This document shows positions 36,051 to 45,737 of a DNA stretch of 64,000 nt, piece after piece. The DNA is from Herminiimonas arsenicoxydans (GTDB lineage: Bacteria > Pseudomonadota > Gammaproteobacteria > Burkholderiales > Burkholderiaceae_D), in NCBI GenBank assembly GCA_000026125.1, contig CU207211.1, positions 744,001-808,000 on the forward strand. The letters are read 5' to 3'. The notes beneath the pieces are model-generated. The model was given only the letters and a program-made list of their open reading frames with translations. It was not told where the DNA came from and did not search any database. The number at the start of each line of letters is the position of its first letter. Positions within the stretch are counted from its first letter, which is position 1. The translations under genes were made by a program, and so were the position numbers.

Positions 36051-36685
36051 AAACCAAAACCACTTTGATAGCAGGCATCGCGGCACCTTTGGCGCAGGCC
36101 AACCTCGATACTGATCAGATTATGCCCAAGCAGTTTCTGCGCGGAATAGACAAGCAAGGCTTGGCTGCAGGCTTGCTGTACGACCTGAGGTTCTATCCGG
36201 ATGGCAGGGCGCGTCCGGATTTCATTTTAAATTTGCCTGAGTATAAGAACGCTACGATTCTGGTCGGCGGTGCCAACTTTGGTTGTGGCTCCAGTCGCGA
36301 ACACGCAGTATGGGGGATGCAGCAGTTCGGTATTCAAGCTGTCATTGCGTCGAGCTTTGGTGAAATCTTTTACTCCAACGCGATGAACAACGGGCTTCTG
36401 CTGGTCATGCTTCCGGACGAAGCAATTGAGCAACTGATGGATGGTGCAGGTACAGACCCGGTGCGCCTGACCATCGATATCGAAAAACTGGAAGTCAGCA
36501 ACGGTCGCGTATCCGCCTCATTTCATCTGAGCGAGCGCCATCACAAAATGATCCTGAACGGGCTCGACATGCTCGGTGCGTCTCTGCTTTACAAGACGGA
36601 GATCATCAGCTTTGCCGAGAAATGGCACGAGCAACGTCCGTGGCTGAAAGACGTTGCGCGCAAGGTCAGAGAAAAGCTGAGTTGA
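36047..36685 (+). CDS. leuD: 3-isopropylmalate dehydratase-type small subunit
   Basis: 212-aa swivel-domain partner of the preceding large subunit. DTDQIMPKQFLRGIDKQGL, the conserved GGANFGCGSSREHAVWGM loop and FYSNAMNNGLL identify it. Its start overlaps the large-subunit stop (ATGA). Start at 36047 gives the standard N-terminus. Confidence 0.92.
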   Translation: MKTKTTLIAGIAAPLAQANLDTDQIMPKQFLRGIDKQGLAAGLLYDLRFYPDGRARPDFILNLPEYKNATILVGGANFGCGSSREHAVWGMQQFGIQAVIASSFGEIFYSNAMNNGLLLVMLPDEAIEQLMDGAGTDPVRLTIDIEKLEVSNGRVSASFHLSERHHKMILNGLDMLGASLLYKTEIISFAEKWHEQRPWLKDVARKVREKLS

Positions 36686-36877
36686 AAACTATCCTTATCT
36701 GTTTTCTATCATCAGCAATGTTTGCTTTGGGTTGCAGATTCAAGCGGTGTATGCGTTTCTTCGATGCACCGGTATTTATTGTCAGATGAAACCTTGATGT
36801 ACAGGGATAGCATCCGCTCCTGGACATAGGCTATCAGCGACTTGCAGCAGCTCTCGAGATGGAAACATTCAAGCGTA

Positions 36878-36903
36878 AGCCTGCATCAACAATGATGCAG
36901 GCT
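36878..36903. other. Hairpin between convergent leuD and ycaO genes
   Basis: Perfect 11-bp stem AGCCTGCATCA / TGATGCAGGCT with loop ACAA; no T-run on either side. Possibly a weak terminator. The surrounding 36686-36968 has no supported gene. Confidence 0.5.
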
Positions 36904-36968
36904 GGTACAGATGAGCGCTCCGGTATCGATCGTGCTGGCATCAGCGCATCCGGCCATGATTCGACATC

Positions 36969-39173
36969 CTAACCGGCTGTCGCCTTCACATTGCCCCGTG
37001 CCTTATGCAATTTTTTGTAGCTGTCGATCAGGCGGTGGTGTCTATCGAAACCTTCCAGTTCCATACTCGTTGGCGTCAAGCCGAAGAAGCGCACGCTGCC
37101 GTCCACTGACCCCATGACCGCATCCATCCGCTCATTGCCAAACATCCGGCGGAAATTGACCACGTAATCGTCCAGTTCCAGATCGTCATCCAGCAGCACC
37201 TCCAGCACCACATTCATGGCCTGATAAAACAATCTGCGCTCGACTGTGTTGTCGTTGTACTGCAGGAAGGCTCCCACCAGCTCATGCGCCGCCTCAAATT
37301 GCTGCAAGGCGAGATGTATCAGCAGCTTCAACTCAAGAACTGTCAGCTGCCCCCAGTCCGTATTCTCGTCAAATTTGATGCCGATCAATGTGGCGATGTC
37401 GGAATATTCATCGAGCTCGCTGTTATCCAAACGCTCAAGCAGCGCTTCCAGGCTGGCATCGTCCAGATCATGCAGATTCAAAATATCGGTGCGGAACAAC
37501 AGCGCCTTGTTGGTGTTATCCCAGATTAAATCTTCTATCGGATAAATCTCGGAATAACCCGGCACCAGAATCCGGCAGGCAATGGCGCCTAGCTGGTCAT
37601 ACACCGCCGTGTACACCTCTTTGCCCAGATCTTCGAGTATGCCGAACAGGGTCGCAGCTTCCTCGGCATTGGAGTTTTCACCCTGACCAGAAAAATCCCA
37701 TTCGACAAAATCGTAATCGGCTTTGGCACTGAAAAAGCGCCATGACACGATGCCGCTGGAATCAATGAAGTGTTCGACAAAGTTATATGGCTCAGTCACG
37801 GCTTCACTTGCAAAGGTGGGCCGAGGCAAATCGTTCAGGCCTTCAAAACTGCGACCCTGCAGCAATTCCGTCAGACTGCGTTCCAGCGCCACTTCTAGGC
37901 TTGGGTGCGCACCGAACGACGCAAATACGCCGCCTGTGCGCGGGTTCATCAAGGTAACGCACATCACCGGGTACACGCCTCCCAGCGACGCATCCTTTAC
38001 CAGCACCGGAAAGCCCTGTTCTTCCAGGCCCTGAATGCCGGCCAGAATGCCAGGGTATTTCGCCAGCACTTCCTGCGGCACATCGGGCAATGCGATTTCA
38101 CCTTCCAGAATTTCGCGCTTTACCGCCCGTTCAAAAATTTCGGACAGGCATTGCACCTGCGCTTCGACCAATGTGTTACCGGCACTCATGCCATTGCTGA
38201 CGTAGAGGTTTTCGACCAGGTTGGATGGGAAATACACCACCTCGCCGTCCGACTGCCGTACATAGGGCAGCGAACAGATACCGCGCTGCACATTGCCGGA
38301 GTTGGTATCGATCAGATGCGAACCGCGTAATTCGCCATCCGGGTTGTAAATTTCCAGACAGTAGTCATCCAGGATGTCAGCCGGCAGCGCATCCTTGTGG
38401 CCGGGTTTGAACCAGCGTTCGTTCGGGTAATGTACAAATGCCGCGTTGGCGATGTCTACACCCCAAAACGAACCGGCATAAAAATGGTTGCAACTGATTC
38501 GTTCGATATATTCGCCCAAGGCCGACGCCAGCGCGCTTTCTTTGGTCGCTCCCTTGCCGTTGGTAAAACACATCGGCGAGTGCGCATCGCGGATATGCAG
38601 CGACCATACATTGGGGATGATATTGCGCCACGAAGCGATTTCAATCTTGATACCCAGATCCGCCAGAACGCCCGACATATTGGCGATGGTTTGCTCCAAG
38701 GGCAGATCCTTGCCCGCAATATAGGTGCTGGCGTCAGTAGCCGGATTCAAGGTCAGCAAGGCCTGCGCATCGGCATCCAGGTTCTCTACCTCTTCAATGA
38801 CAAACTCGGGTCCGGCCTGCACCACTTTCTTAACCGTACAACGCTCGATGGAGCGCAAAATACCCCGGCGGTCTGCGTCCGGAATATCCGGCGGCAACTC
38901 AACCTGAATCTTGAAAATCTGCTGATAACGGTTTTCCGGATCAACAATATTGTTCTGCGACAGACGGATGTTTTCGGTCGGAATATTGCGCGTGTCGCAA
39001 TACAACTTCACAAAGTAAGCCGCACACAAGGCCGATGAAGCCAGAAAGTAATCGAAAGGACCGGGCGCCGAGCCATCGCCCTTGTAGCGGATAGGCTGGT
39101 CGGCTATGACCGTGAAGTCGTCGAACTTGGCTTCAAGACGCAGCTTATCGAGAAAGTTGACCTTAATTTCCAT
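36969..39173 (-). CDS. OsmC domain/YcaO domain fusion protein
   Basis: 734 aa. Residues 1-~145 form an OsmC-like domain (GDGSAPGPFDYFLASSALCAAYF); residues ~150-570 are YcaO (KIEIASWRNIIPNVWSLHIR, CFTNGKGATKESALASALGE, YVSNGMSAGNTLVEAQVQ, ASFGAHPSLEVALERSLTEL), followed by a helical repeat-like C-terminus as in E. coli YcaO. YcaO domains bind ATP to phosphorylate amide backbones; E. coli YcaO supports RimO methylthiolation of ribosomal protein S12. The OsmC fusion is known in proteobacteria. Nothing in the neighbourhood suggests a peptide natural-product cluster. Confidence 0.92.
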   Translation of the reverse strand: MEIKVNFLDKLRLEAKFDDFTVIADQPIRYKGDGSAPGPFDYFLASSALCAAYFVKLYCDTRNIPTENIRLSQNNIVDPENRYQQIFKIQVELPPDIPDADRRGILRSIERCTVKKVVQAGPEFVIEEVENLDADAQALLTLNPATDASTYIAGKDLPLEQTIANMSGVLADLGIKIEIASWRNIIPNVWSLHIRDAHSPMCFTNGKGATKESALASALGEYIERISCNHFYAGSFWGVDIANAAFVHYPNERWFKPGHKDALPADILDDYCLEIYNPDGELRGSHLIDTNSGNVQRGICSLPYVRQSDGEVVYFPSNLVENLYVSNGMSAGNTLVEAQVQCLSEIFERAVKREILEGEIALPDVPQEVLAKYPGILAGIQGLEEQGFPVLVKDASLGGVYPVMCVTLMNPRTGGVFASFGAHPSLEVALERSLTELLQGRSFEGLNDLPRPTFASEAVTEPYNFVEHFIDSSGIVSWRFFSAKADYDFVEWDFSGQGENSNAEEAATLFGILEDLGKEVYTAVYDQLGAIACRILVPGYSEIYPIEDLIWDNTNKALLFRTDILNLHDLDDASLEALLERLDNSELDEYSDIATLIGIKFDENTDWGQLTVLELKLLIHLALQQFEAAHELVGAFLQYNDNTVERRLFYQAMNVVLEVLLDDDLELDDYVVNFRRMFGNERMDAVMGSVDGSVRFFGLTPTSMELEGFDRHHRLIDSYKKLHKARGNVKATAG

Positions 39174-39532
39174 GGGGGAATTCCAAAAATGGTGCGCAAA
39201 ATGATGTGGCCGCTATTATCCGTCACCACGCCGATGCCGTGTAATACATCGGTGCTTTTCACAAACGCGGCCGCATACGGATAATTTGACAGGCGAGCAC
39301 CATGGCGCAGGACGTGGTTGGAACTGGCGAGCGTCCATGCACCACGGCGATATCCACGGCTACTCCAGGTGCGTGGCACGAAACTGCATTGCTACGAGTT
39401 CCGCCTATGCCCGCTTTTCGGGGGAACCGATGGTCAGGTATCGGCCAATTACGGTCATTAATTTGACAGCCAATATGTCTGCCCACTTAACTCACTGAGA
39501 CCTTGACGTGCTTTGTTATGTGCTGGCTTACA
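39174..39532. other. 359-nt spacer with unassigned coding-like sequence
   Basis: On the minus strand, frames with normal amino-acid composition (for example SNYPYAAAFVKSTDVLHGIG) run toward the YcaO start but have no start or family similarity. It may be a decayed gene; I cannot identify it. Confidence 0.35.
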
Positions 39533-41239
39533 TCATGAAAGCAATGCTACATGTCGGCCATTGGATATCACTTTGTTACGGCCTGACTTTTTGGCTTGGT
39601 ACATGCATTCGTCTGCTCGGGTAACTGCCACATCTTCATTAATATCATTTACGGTTACTTCTTGAACCCCGATGCTGACCGTCAAATTTCCGACAGGACC
39701 TATAGGTGTTGACTCAATGGTGTTACGTATCTTCTCGGCGACCACCATTGCTGCCGATGAATCCGTCATCGGAAGAATGGATAAAAACTCCTCACCACCA
39801 TGACGTCCCACAAAGTCTGTCTTTCTGACTGTGGCCGAAAGAATGGATGCAACATGTTTTAAAACCTCATCACCAACTCCATGTCCGTAGATGTCGTTGA
39901 CCCGTTTGAAGAAATCTACGTCGAGCATCAAAATACAGTATGGAATTTTGCTACGTTTGAAGCGTGCAAATTCTTCTGCTAGACGTTCATTTGTATGCAT
40001 ACGATTGGCCAAGCCTGTCAGCGCATCAGTGCGAGCTAGTTGTTCCAGTGTGATATTGAGTTCTTGCAATTCAGCTGTGCGGGCGGATACCTTGGCTTCC
40101 AGCTCTTGATTACTTTGGGCCAGCGCTTCCCTTTGCTGAATCAAAGTATTGGACATACCACGTAAAGCATCAGACAGACGCTGCAACTCACGTGCCCAGA
40201 ATTTCTCAGCAAAACCTACTTCTTTTTCACCGCTTTCAATCCGCCGGGCAGTACGCGTTAAGTCTTCAACTGGCCGGCTAATACGATTAGCGACAATCCA
40301 CGCCAAGAACAAGAATGCGATACTGGACGTTAGCATGGTAAATAAATTAACTCTTTCCAAGTTTTTCACTTCTGTAAGCACGCTTGTATCAACTTGTCTA
40401 ACAACTACTTGCCACCCAAGAGATTTCACTGACGCGGGGGTCTTTACAGCGGCAGAGGTCGTCAGATAAAGCTTATCTTCACCCCAACTCACAAATTTTT
40501 TATCAGCGCTATTAGAAAGCGTATCCAGGCTTGGCACTCTCAGTTTTTCCGGTATTTTTTCGGGGTAAATGACCTCGCCTTTATGGTTCAAAATAAACAG
40601 GTCAATACCATCGCGTTGGGCATGTATGGGCGCCATTGTTCCTACCAATGAACCGGCCCATTGCCAGTGAGCGTGCGCGGCAAGTACACCTTTTACTCGT
40701 CCGGAGGCATCAAAGATGGGGGCTGAGAAATCAATAAATCGAATTGGCTGGTTAGGCGAAGGATTGGGTAAAAGTTTGGCTAGCAGTAATGCTTCATGCA
40801 AGTCACCCACAAATGGTCCTTTTAATCCTTCTTGAAACCAAGGACGCTTCGACACGTCTGCTCCTTCAAGGTGCGACGAAGTGGCGGACTGGACAAGGCC
40901 CTCCGCATTTGCAATGCCTATCCAGGAATAATGAGCATAAGACTGTTTGACGCGTTCCAAGCTAGCACGTACATCAGCCATTCTAAAATCTGACTTTTGG
41001 TAGGAGGGGGTCTGAGTCAGCAATACGATTTCACGGTGACGCTCTGCCAAGCTTTCAGTAAGAATGGTCGCAGCTGCATTTGTCACACCCTTAAGCGTTT
41101 CACGCTTGTACTCAATCAACTGCGCTTTGTGCTGATTACTAATATAGAAATAAGCCGGCAGACTTATAAAAAGAGAAATTACTCCAAAGAGCAACGCCAT
41201 CTGCACGCGAAAAGTGCGTGGAACAAATCTTAAAAACAT
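39533..41239 (-). CDS. Membrane diguanylate cyclase with Cache-type sensor
   Basis: 568 aa. Two transmembrane helices (about residues 11-33 and 302-323) enclose a Cache-like periplasmic sensor (PWFQEGLKGPFVGDLHEA, FSAPIFDASGRVKGVLAAH). Then HAMP (RISRPVEDLTRTARRIESG), a coiled coil and a GGDEF domain with TDALTGLANR, the active site GRHGGEEF and an intact inhibitory site RKTD. It should make cyclic di-GMP in response to a small external ligand. Start 41239 avoids a 20-residue extension. Confidence 0.92.
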   Translation of the reverse strand: MFLRFVPRTFRVQMALLFGVISLFISLPAYFYISNQHKAQLIEYKRETLKGVTNAAATILTESLAERHREIVLLTQTPSYQKSDFRMADVRASLERVKQSYAHYSWIGIANAEGLVQSATSSHLEGADVSKRPWFQEGLKGPFVGDLHEALLLAKLLPNPSPNQPIRFIDFSAPIFDASGRVKGVLAAHAHWQWAGSLVGTMAPIHAQRDGIDLFILNHKGEVIYPEKIPEKLRVPSLDTLSNSADKKFVSWGEDKLYLTTSAAVKTPASVKSLGWQVVVRQVDTSVLTEVKNLERVNLFTMLTSSIAFLFLAWIVANRISRPVEDLTRTARRIESGEKEVGFAEKFWARELQRLSDALRGMSNTLIQQREALAQSNQELEAKVSARTAELQELNITLEQLARTDALTGLANRMHTNERLAEEFARFKRSKIPYCILMLDVDFFKRVNDIYGHGVGDEVLKHVASILSATVRKTDFVGRHGGEEFLSILPMTDSSAAMVVAEKIRNTIESTPIGPVGNLTVSIGVQEVTVNDINEDVAVTRADECMYQAKKSGRNKVISNGRHVALLS

Positions 41240-41384
41240 ATATGTCCCTTTTGCTGCATTCCTGTTATGAATTGGGATTCTACAAATACGTAGTAGCAAA
41301 GACTATGTTAATTCAAAGTAACGTGCTTGGAGCATGGGTAGGTAAGGTAATTGAAGCAGCTGCAATGTCCGCTTTGGGTCGATA

Positions 41385-41407
41385 GACGCCGCTTTATGAG
41401 CGGCGTC
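41385..41407. other. Hairpin next to the integrase remnant
   Basis: Perfect 8-bp stem GACGCCGC / GCGGCGTC with loop TTTATGA, 10 nt beyond the integrase stop codon and immediately beside a TGTCCGCTTTGGGTC motif. No U-tract. Could be a remnant of an attachment or recombination region. Confidence 0.45.
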
Positions 41408-41417
41408 ATCTTCAAGG

Positions 41418-42045
41418 CTAGACCTCAGTTTGCTCGGCTATTTCGAGAGCGTCATCGACCTCTATTCCAAGGTAACGTACTGTGCTCTCCAGTTTGCTGT
41501 GCCCAAGAAGAAGCTGAACTGCACGGAGGTTCTTAGTGCGCCGATAGATTAGTGTCGTCTTAGTCCTTCGCATGGTGTGAGTTCCATAGGCTGCAGAATT
41601 TAGGCCAATAGATACTACCGAAGGCTTCACAATCCGAGCATATTGGCGTGTAGATAAGTGCTTTGAATTTGCAACTCGACTTGGAAAAAGCTACTGTCCC
41701 GATTGCAAATTTTTTTTGCTTGACCCATTCCGCAACAAATTGCTTTATTAGTTCAGTGATTTCAAATTGAACTGGGCATAACGTTTTTCGCTGCATTCCA
41801 ATTGCCCTGGAAAGAATCGAGCCACCTTGTGCGATGTCCGCCACCCTAAGACTAACAAGGTCGCACCCACGTAGCTTACTGTCGATGGCCAAGTTGAACA
41901 GCGCGAGATTTCGAATTTGATGGGAGAGCTGTAGACGTATTCGGATACCCCAAATTTCCTTGATTTTTAAGGGTGCCTTCTGGCCAATTAATTTACCTTG
42001 GTTCCAAGGTAGAGAGAACTTGATGGGATGATGTGCTTGCCTCAA
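41418..42045 (-). pseudogene. Frameshifted small tyrosine recombinase/integrase
   Basis: The N-terminal part (from 42045) reads MRQAHHPIKF...QLSHQIRNLALFNLAID and KLRGCDLVSLRVADI; the C-terminal part reads YGTHTMRRTKTTLIYRRT and VQLLLGHSKLESTVRYLGIE, containing the HxxR and H...Y of tyrosine recombinases. Between them the frame changes twice: at the A8 run (41710-41717 on the plus strand reads T8) and at a second run (41685-41689). Translating the third frame between recovers LFPSRVANSKHLSTRQYARI, which fits the family, so the gene was once whole (about 205 aa). Confidence 0.85.
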
Positions 42046-42169
42046 GATATCTCCCCGTTATAAAGGAAATATCAGTGTGCAGTGATTGCGACGTCGTCTT
42101 ACGGCCAAGAGCAGCCACACAGATGCGCCTACCAGAACAAGGCCGAATCAAGTCCGGAACACCCTTACG

Positions 42170-43072
42170 TCAGGCCGAAAAAATCCTGTCTTTGCCCATG
42201 CTTTTGACTTCATACAGGGCGCGATCTGCCCGTTTGAGTGTGTCCTCGTAGGATCGATCTTCCGGCGTGATAATTGTCACACCAATGCTCACTGTGACGA
42301 CAGTGCCTTCCACTGAAAACCGGCTGAGCTCTTTTCTGAAGCGATCATGTAAACGCTTGGCGAACTGCATGGCCTGCTCACGCCCAGTACTGGGCAGAGC
42401 AACGACAAACTCATCGCCACCGAAGCGGTATGCGGTATCCGTTTTCCGGATCGCTGAACGACAAATGTTGGCCACAGCCTGGATGATCTCATCTCCTGCG
42501 TGATGCCCCTTGGTGTCGTTGATTTTCTTGAAATTGTCCAGATCAAACATGAAGATGGAAGTCGGCACGGAATACCGTGCCGATGACGCGTAGTGAAGTG
42601 TCAGGTCATGCTCGAGTTTTCTTCGGTTGAAAAGGCCGGTGAGCTGATCGGTATCGCTTAGCTCCCTCAGCCTGTCCTCCAGGATGTGTCGCTCCGAAAT
42701 ATTACTCGCGACCCAGAGTACCACCTCCTCATCATCCACTAAAAAACTCAGGGCCTGGATGCGCCCTTCAAACCAGATCGGATCCTTAGGGCCGTCATCG
42801 GCTAGACCTTTTACATCTTTGTTGCTCAGTTCGTACTCTTCGACTAGTAGTTTCCGGGATTCCAGCGCCCTCGCAATCTGTTCGAGAAACCAGTTTGCCT
42901 TTTCAGGCTTGACCAAGTCTGAAATATACTGACCGACAAGGCCGGTACCATCGTGGTAATAGCGCGTATCACGGCCACCGAACACCGCAACGTATTTTCC
43001 GCTGTGGGATAGGATGAAGGCTGGATCCGGCAAAGCCTCCAGAATTAAGTCCATCTGTTCAAGATTGATCAT
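42170..43072 (-). CDS. PAS-GGDEF diguanylate cyclase
   Basis: 300-aa soluble protein. N-terminal PAS-like domain (LILEALPDPAFILSHSGKYV, WFEGRIQALSF, VLWVASNISERHILEDRL) and a GGDEF domain with TDQLTGLFNR, FMFDLDNFKKINDTKGHHAG, active site RFGGDEF and inhibitory site RKTD. All catalytic features are intact, so it should synthesise cyclic di-GMP under control of an intracellular signal. Confidence 0.92.
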   Translation of the reverse strand: MINLEQMDLILEALPDPAFILSHSGKYVAVFGGRDTRYYHDGTGLVGQYISDLVKPEKANWFLEQIARALESRKLLVEEYELSNKDVKGLADDGPKDPIWFEGRIQALSFLVDDEEVVLWVASNISERHILEDRLRELSDTDQLTGLFNRRKLEHDLTLHYASSARYSVPTSIFMFDLDNFKKINDTKGHHAGDEIIQAVANICRSAIRKTDTAYRFGGDEFVVALPSTGREQAMQFAKRLHDRFRKELSRFSVEGTVVTVSIGVTIITPEDRSYEDTLKRADRALYEVKSMGKDRIFSA

Positions 43073-43811
43073 GCAGGGCTTCTTCCAAGTCGTTTAATTG
43101 GTGGCAGATAATTAGGTTAAAAAAAGGGGGGCAGATTTTTCTCTGCGCCAAGGTCTATCGAGAAAAAGTGGGCAGTCCAGCCCGGGGATTCGTGAGTATG
43201 GCACTGCCCGATAGCACCTGATTCAATACTCGGCTTTTCTTCTTGCTCTCAACGCCAATTCCTCCAGCCCATCGGCGTAATGGCGACTGAAGATGTCATT
43301 ATGCCATCGCCAGTTGAATGAGTGTCCTGGATGCAGTGACTGCCTTTGGTGCATAGCTGCCCTGCTTGAAGGACAGCTATGGGTTGGAAGCAGACATCCC
43401 CTATTGGCCAAAAGCATACATTCGCGAATCGATTGGTATCCCATTCATATTCAAGCGGGCTTTATCAGCTTGTCCTACATCGGATTGAGACTAATGATGG
43501 CAGCATGTATTCGCTTCGATTTGTCTCTTGGTGTTACGGTGAAGGTACTGAAGGCTACCAAGACGAAAAATAGCCCGTGTATGTGAGCTGTTCCTGTGAA
43601 ATCAATAGGTAAAAAGCGTCATCGATAGTTGGCTACCAATCAATATTGTGGTGGTGCCTCGCTTTGGTTTTTGTATTGCTTATTCGCGAAAAATGGTAAT
43701 TCATCTTCAAAAATTAATTGAGAATGCGACTGAGATACAGCGAGCAGTCTTCAGAGAAGCCTTCGACACTCGAAGTGTAATGATCCGCATAAACTCACTA
43801 ATTGGATTGCC
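43073..43811. other. 739-nt region with no secure gene
   Basis: The only candidate is a minus-strand frame at 43223-43444 (73 aa, ending ADGLEELALRARRKAEY) whose C-terminus looks coding; it may be a gene fragment. A dispersed motif pair lies at 43371-43424. Otherwise nothing recognised. Confidence 0.4.
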
Positions 43812-44591
43812 ATGACTTTCGACCGACGCTGTTCGGGAATTGCTGATCGACGAGATTTCTTGACCGAGGGAATTTTGCCCGCCGAAACACCAACGAGCGA
43901 TTCGTCAAAAAGCGAAAATAGTATGAATACCTCGGTCAAATTGACAACCGAGAGTTTGAACCAGCAACTGGTTCAAGCAAACGAGAACTTGGTAATCGCC
44001 TCTATCAAATGTCAGACCATCGCTGAGAATCTGGAGAAGTCGAGTGCAAAAATGATGCATTTGGCTAACCATGATTTTTTGACCGAACTACCCAACCGCA
44101 TGCAGCTAAATGACCGGATTGGCCAGGCAATCCTGCTTGCAAAACGTGACAATAGCAAATTGGCAATCTTATTTTTGGATCTCGACAAGTTCAAGGCGGT
44201 CAATGACGTCTATGGACATGGAATGGGCGACAAGCTTCTGCAAGCTGTCGCTGCACGTCTTCAGATCGCCATTCGTAGCAGTGATACTGCTAGTCGGCAT
44301 GGCGGCGATGAATTTATTCTGTTGCTTTCCAGGATCGGAGACAAAGATAGCTTGTGCCGAACGATTAAAAAAATACAGCACATCGTTTCCGCTTCGTACC
44401 TCATTGCGGAAACCAATATATCTATCGGCTCTGCCATTGGCGTAAGTATCTTTCCAGAGCATGGAGAAGATACGCAAACATTAATACATTGTGCTGACAT
44501 CGCGATGTACAACGCCAAGCAGCGAGGAACTAACCAGTATGAGATCTTCAGCCCTGATATACATAACCCTGCCAAAGCGAGTCTTGAATAA
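43812..44591 (+). CDS. GGDEF domain protein (diguanylate cyclase)
   Basis: 259 aa. A short N-terminal region with a predicted coiled coil (SLNQQLVQANENLVIASIKC) leads to a GGDEF domain: HDFLTELPNRMQLNDRI, LFLDLDKFKAVNDVYGHGMG, active site RHGGDEFILLLSR and inhibitory site RSSD. No sensor domain. The ATG at 43812 has no clear ribosome site; ATG 43923 would remove 37 residues without touching the domain. Confidence 0.88.
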   Translation: MTFDRRCSGIADRRDFLTEGILPAETPTSDSSKSENSMNTSVKLTTESLNQQLVQANENLVIASIKCQTIAENLEKSSAKMMHLANHDFLTELPNRMQLNDRIGQAILLAKRDNSKLAILFLDLDKFKAVNDVYGHGMGDKLLQAVAARLQIAIRSSDTASRHGGDEFILLLSRIGDKDSLCRTIKKIQHIVSASYLIAETNISIGSAIGVSIFPEHGEDTQTLIHCADIAMYNAKQRGTNQYEIFSPDIHNPAKASLE

Positions 44592-44762
44592 AACCAAGGG
44601 AGTTACTCACAATCTCAACACCAACAACAAAAAGCTCGCCGTGAACTCACTGTGGTTGGTAGAGAATACACATGATCTACTAACGGCCAAAAGAGGACAT
44701 CCGATCATTTGTTTTCCGAAACGGTTCGAATTTAGATGCTGATCGTTCAAGCGTGGGTTGCA

Positions 44763-45128
44763 TTAATCGAAGTATTGACTTGATGCTTCTGCATCTAGTT
44801 GTCGCTTTTTTACACCATCATGTCTATAGAGGACCTCAGTCACAGGATCGACCCAAACTCCATGTGAGTACTCTAGGTGTATTCCACGCACCGCTTTCAG
44901 TTGTCGAAATGATGTCGTTTCACATGGCTTACAACGCACGATCTGCATCGCTTCCATGACGACATCTATTATTACTGTCACCTTCTTGCAGTCGTCGTAC
45001 TCAGTATATTCAACATATGTCTCATGGGAGGCAACAATCTTGTGAGGCGTGATTTTCCCACACGCTGGACAGGGAATCTGATGCAGCCCTCGCAAATCTG
45101 TTTTTAAGTTCTCAATTTTCGTTTTCAT
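44763..45128 (-). CDS. Hypothetical zinc-ribbon protein
   Basis: 121 aa. Two CxxC pairs (IPCPACGKITPHK and IVRCKPCETTSF) form a likely zinc ribbon that spans a beta-rich segment (KVTVIIDVVMEAMQ). It recalls the N-terminus of DUF4145 proteins but is too short to be sure. Start 45128 (MKTKIENL). Flanked by the GGDEF gene and an orphan Cys-rich gene in the AT-rich accessory stretch. Confidence 0.6.
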   Translation of the reverse strand: MKTKIENLKTDLRGLHQIPCPACGKITPHKIVASHETYVEYTEYDDCKKVTVIIDVVMEAMQIVRCKPCETTSFRQLKAVRGIHLEYSHGVWVDPVTEVLYRHDGVKKRQLDAEASSQYFD

Positions 45129-45554
45129 TTGAGATTCAATGCTGGGAGATGCGAAATATATCATGATATGACATATCTATCCAGCGCAGAGGGAAGGTCT
45201 ACTGGCCTTGAATGGCTTGGGAAGCAGCTTGAGTTTTATCCAAATAGTTCAAGCCAATCCGCTAACTAGGGACAATGGGTTTGTCGTGGAGGAGGTGTAC
45301 AACAGCCACAAATCGTCGGTTTCTTACCTTTGTGTTGATGTCTGCTTTCGGTCAAAAGCTGCCGTGCCCACCAATAAAATTCGGATGGGAAAAACCTTCC
45401 TAACCTATCTTCAACATACACCAACAAAGTGTGGACCAGGACATGCGCATCCCCATGCGCGGCCGCATTTGTGAAACTTGATTTGTAACAAAGAATGATA
45501 AAAGCGGTTTTTCTTATGCATACGCGCAAGCTCAATGCATATCAGGAGAACGCT
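45129..45554. other. 426-nt spacer with no secure gene
   Basis: Weak frames on both strands have no ribosome site or recognised family. A dispersed motif copy lies at 45338-45366. Confidence 0.5.
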
Positions 45555-45737
45555 ATGTCATATCAATGCCAAAACGTGAAGTGCATGTGCGTAGTACAGA
45601 AAGCCAATACGACGTGTTTTAAGGATGGGAAAGGTACGTATTTCATTTGCTCATTCTGTAAATTAAAAACGTACGTTTCTTATTGCGCTCCATCTGCTCC
45701 GTATACACAATCCATGTTTGACCGTCGCAGCATGTGA
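45555..45737 (+). CDS. Small cysteine-rich hypothetical protein
   Basis: 60 aa with seven cysteines in patterns QCQNVKCMCVV, TTCFKDGKG and ICSFCKLKTYVSYC, suggesting one or two metal sites. The ribosome site AGGAGA five nt before the ATG is strong. Low GC and no known family; probably an accessory gene. Confidence 0.6.
   Translation: MSYQCQNVKCMCVVQKANTTCFKDGKGTYFICSFCKLKTYVSYCAPSAPYTQSMFDRRSM

Noticed and set aside
36969..39173. YcaO as part of a RiPP (azoline peptide) cluster
   Set aside because: OsmC-YcaO fusion without precursor peptide, dehydrogenase or transporter nearby; fits the stand-alone E. coli YcaO type.
45266..45535. 89-codon minus-strand frame
   Set aside because: No ribosome site or recognised family; overlaps a dispersed motif.
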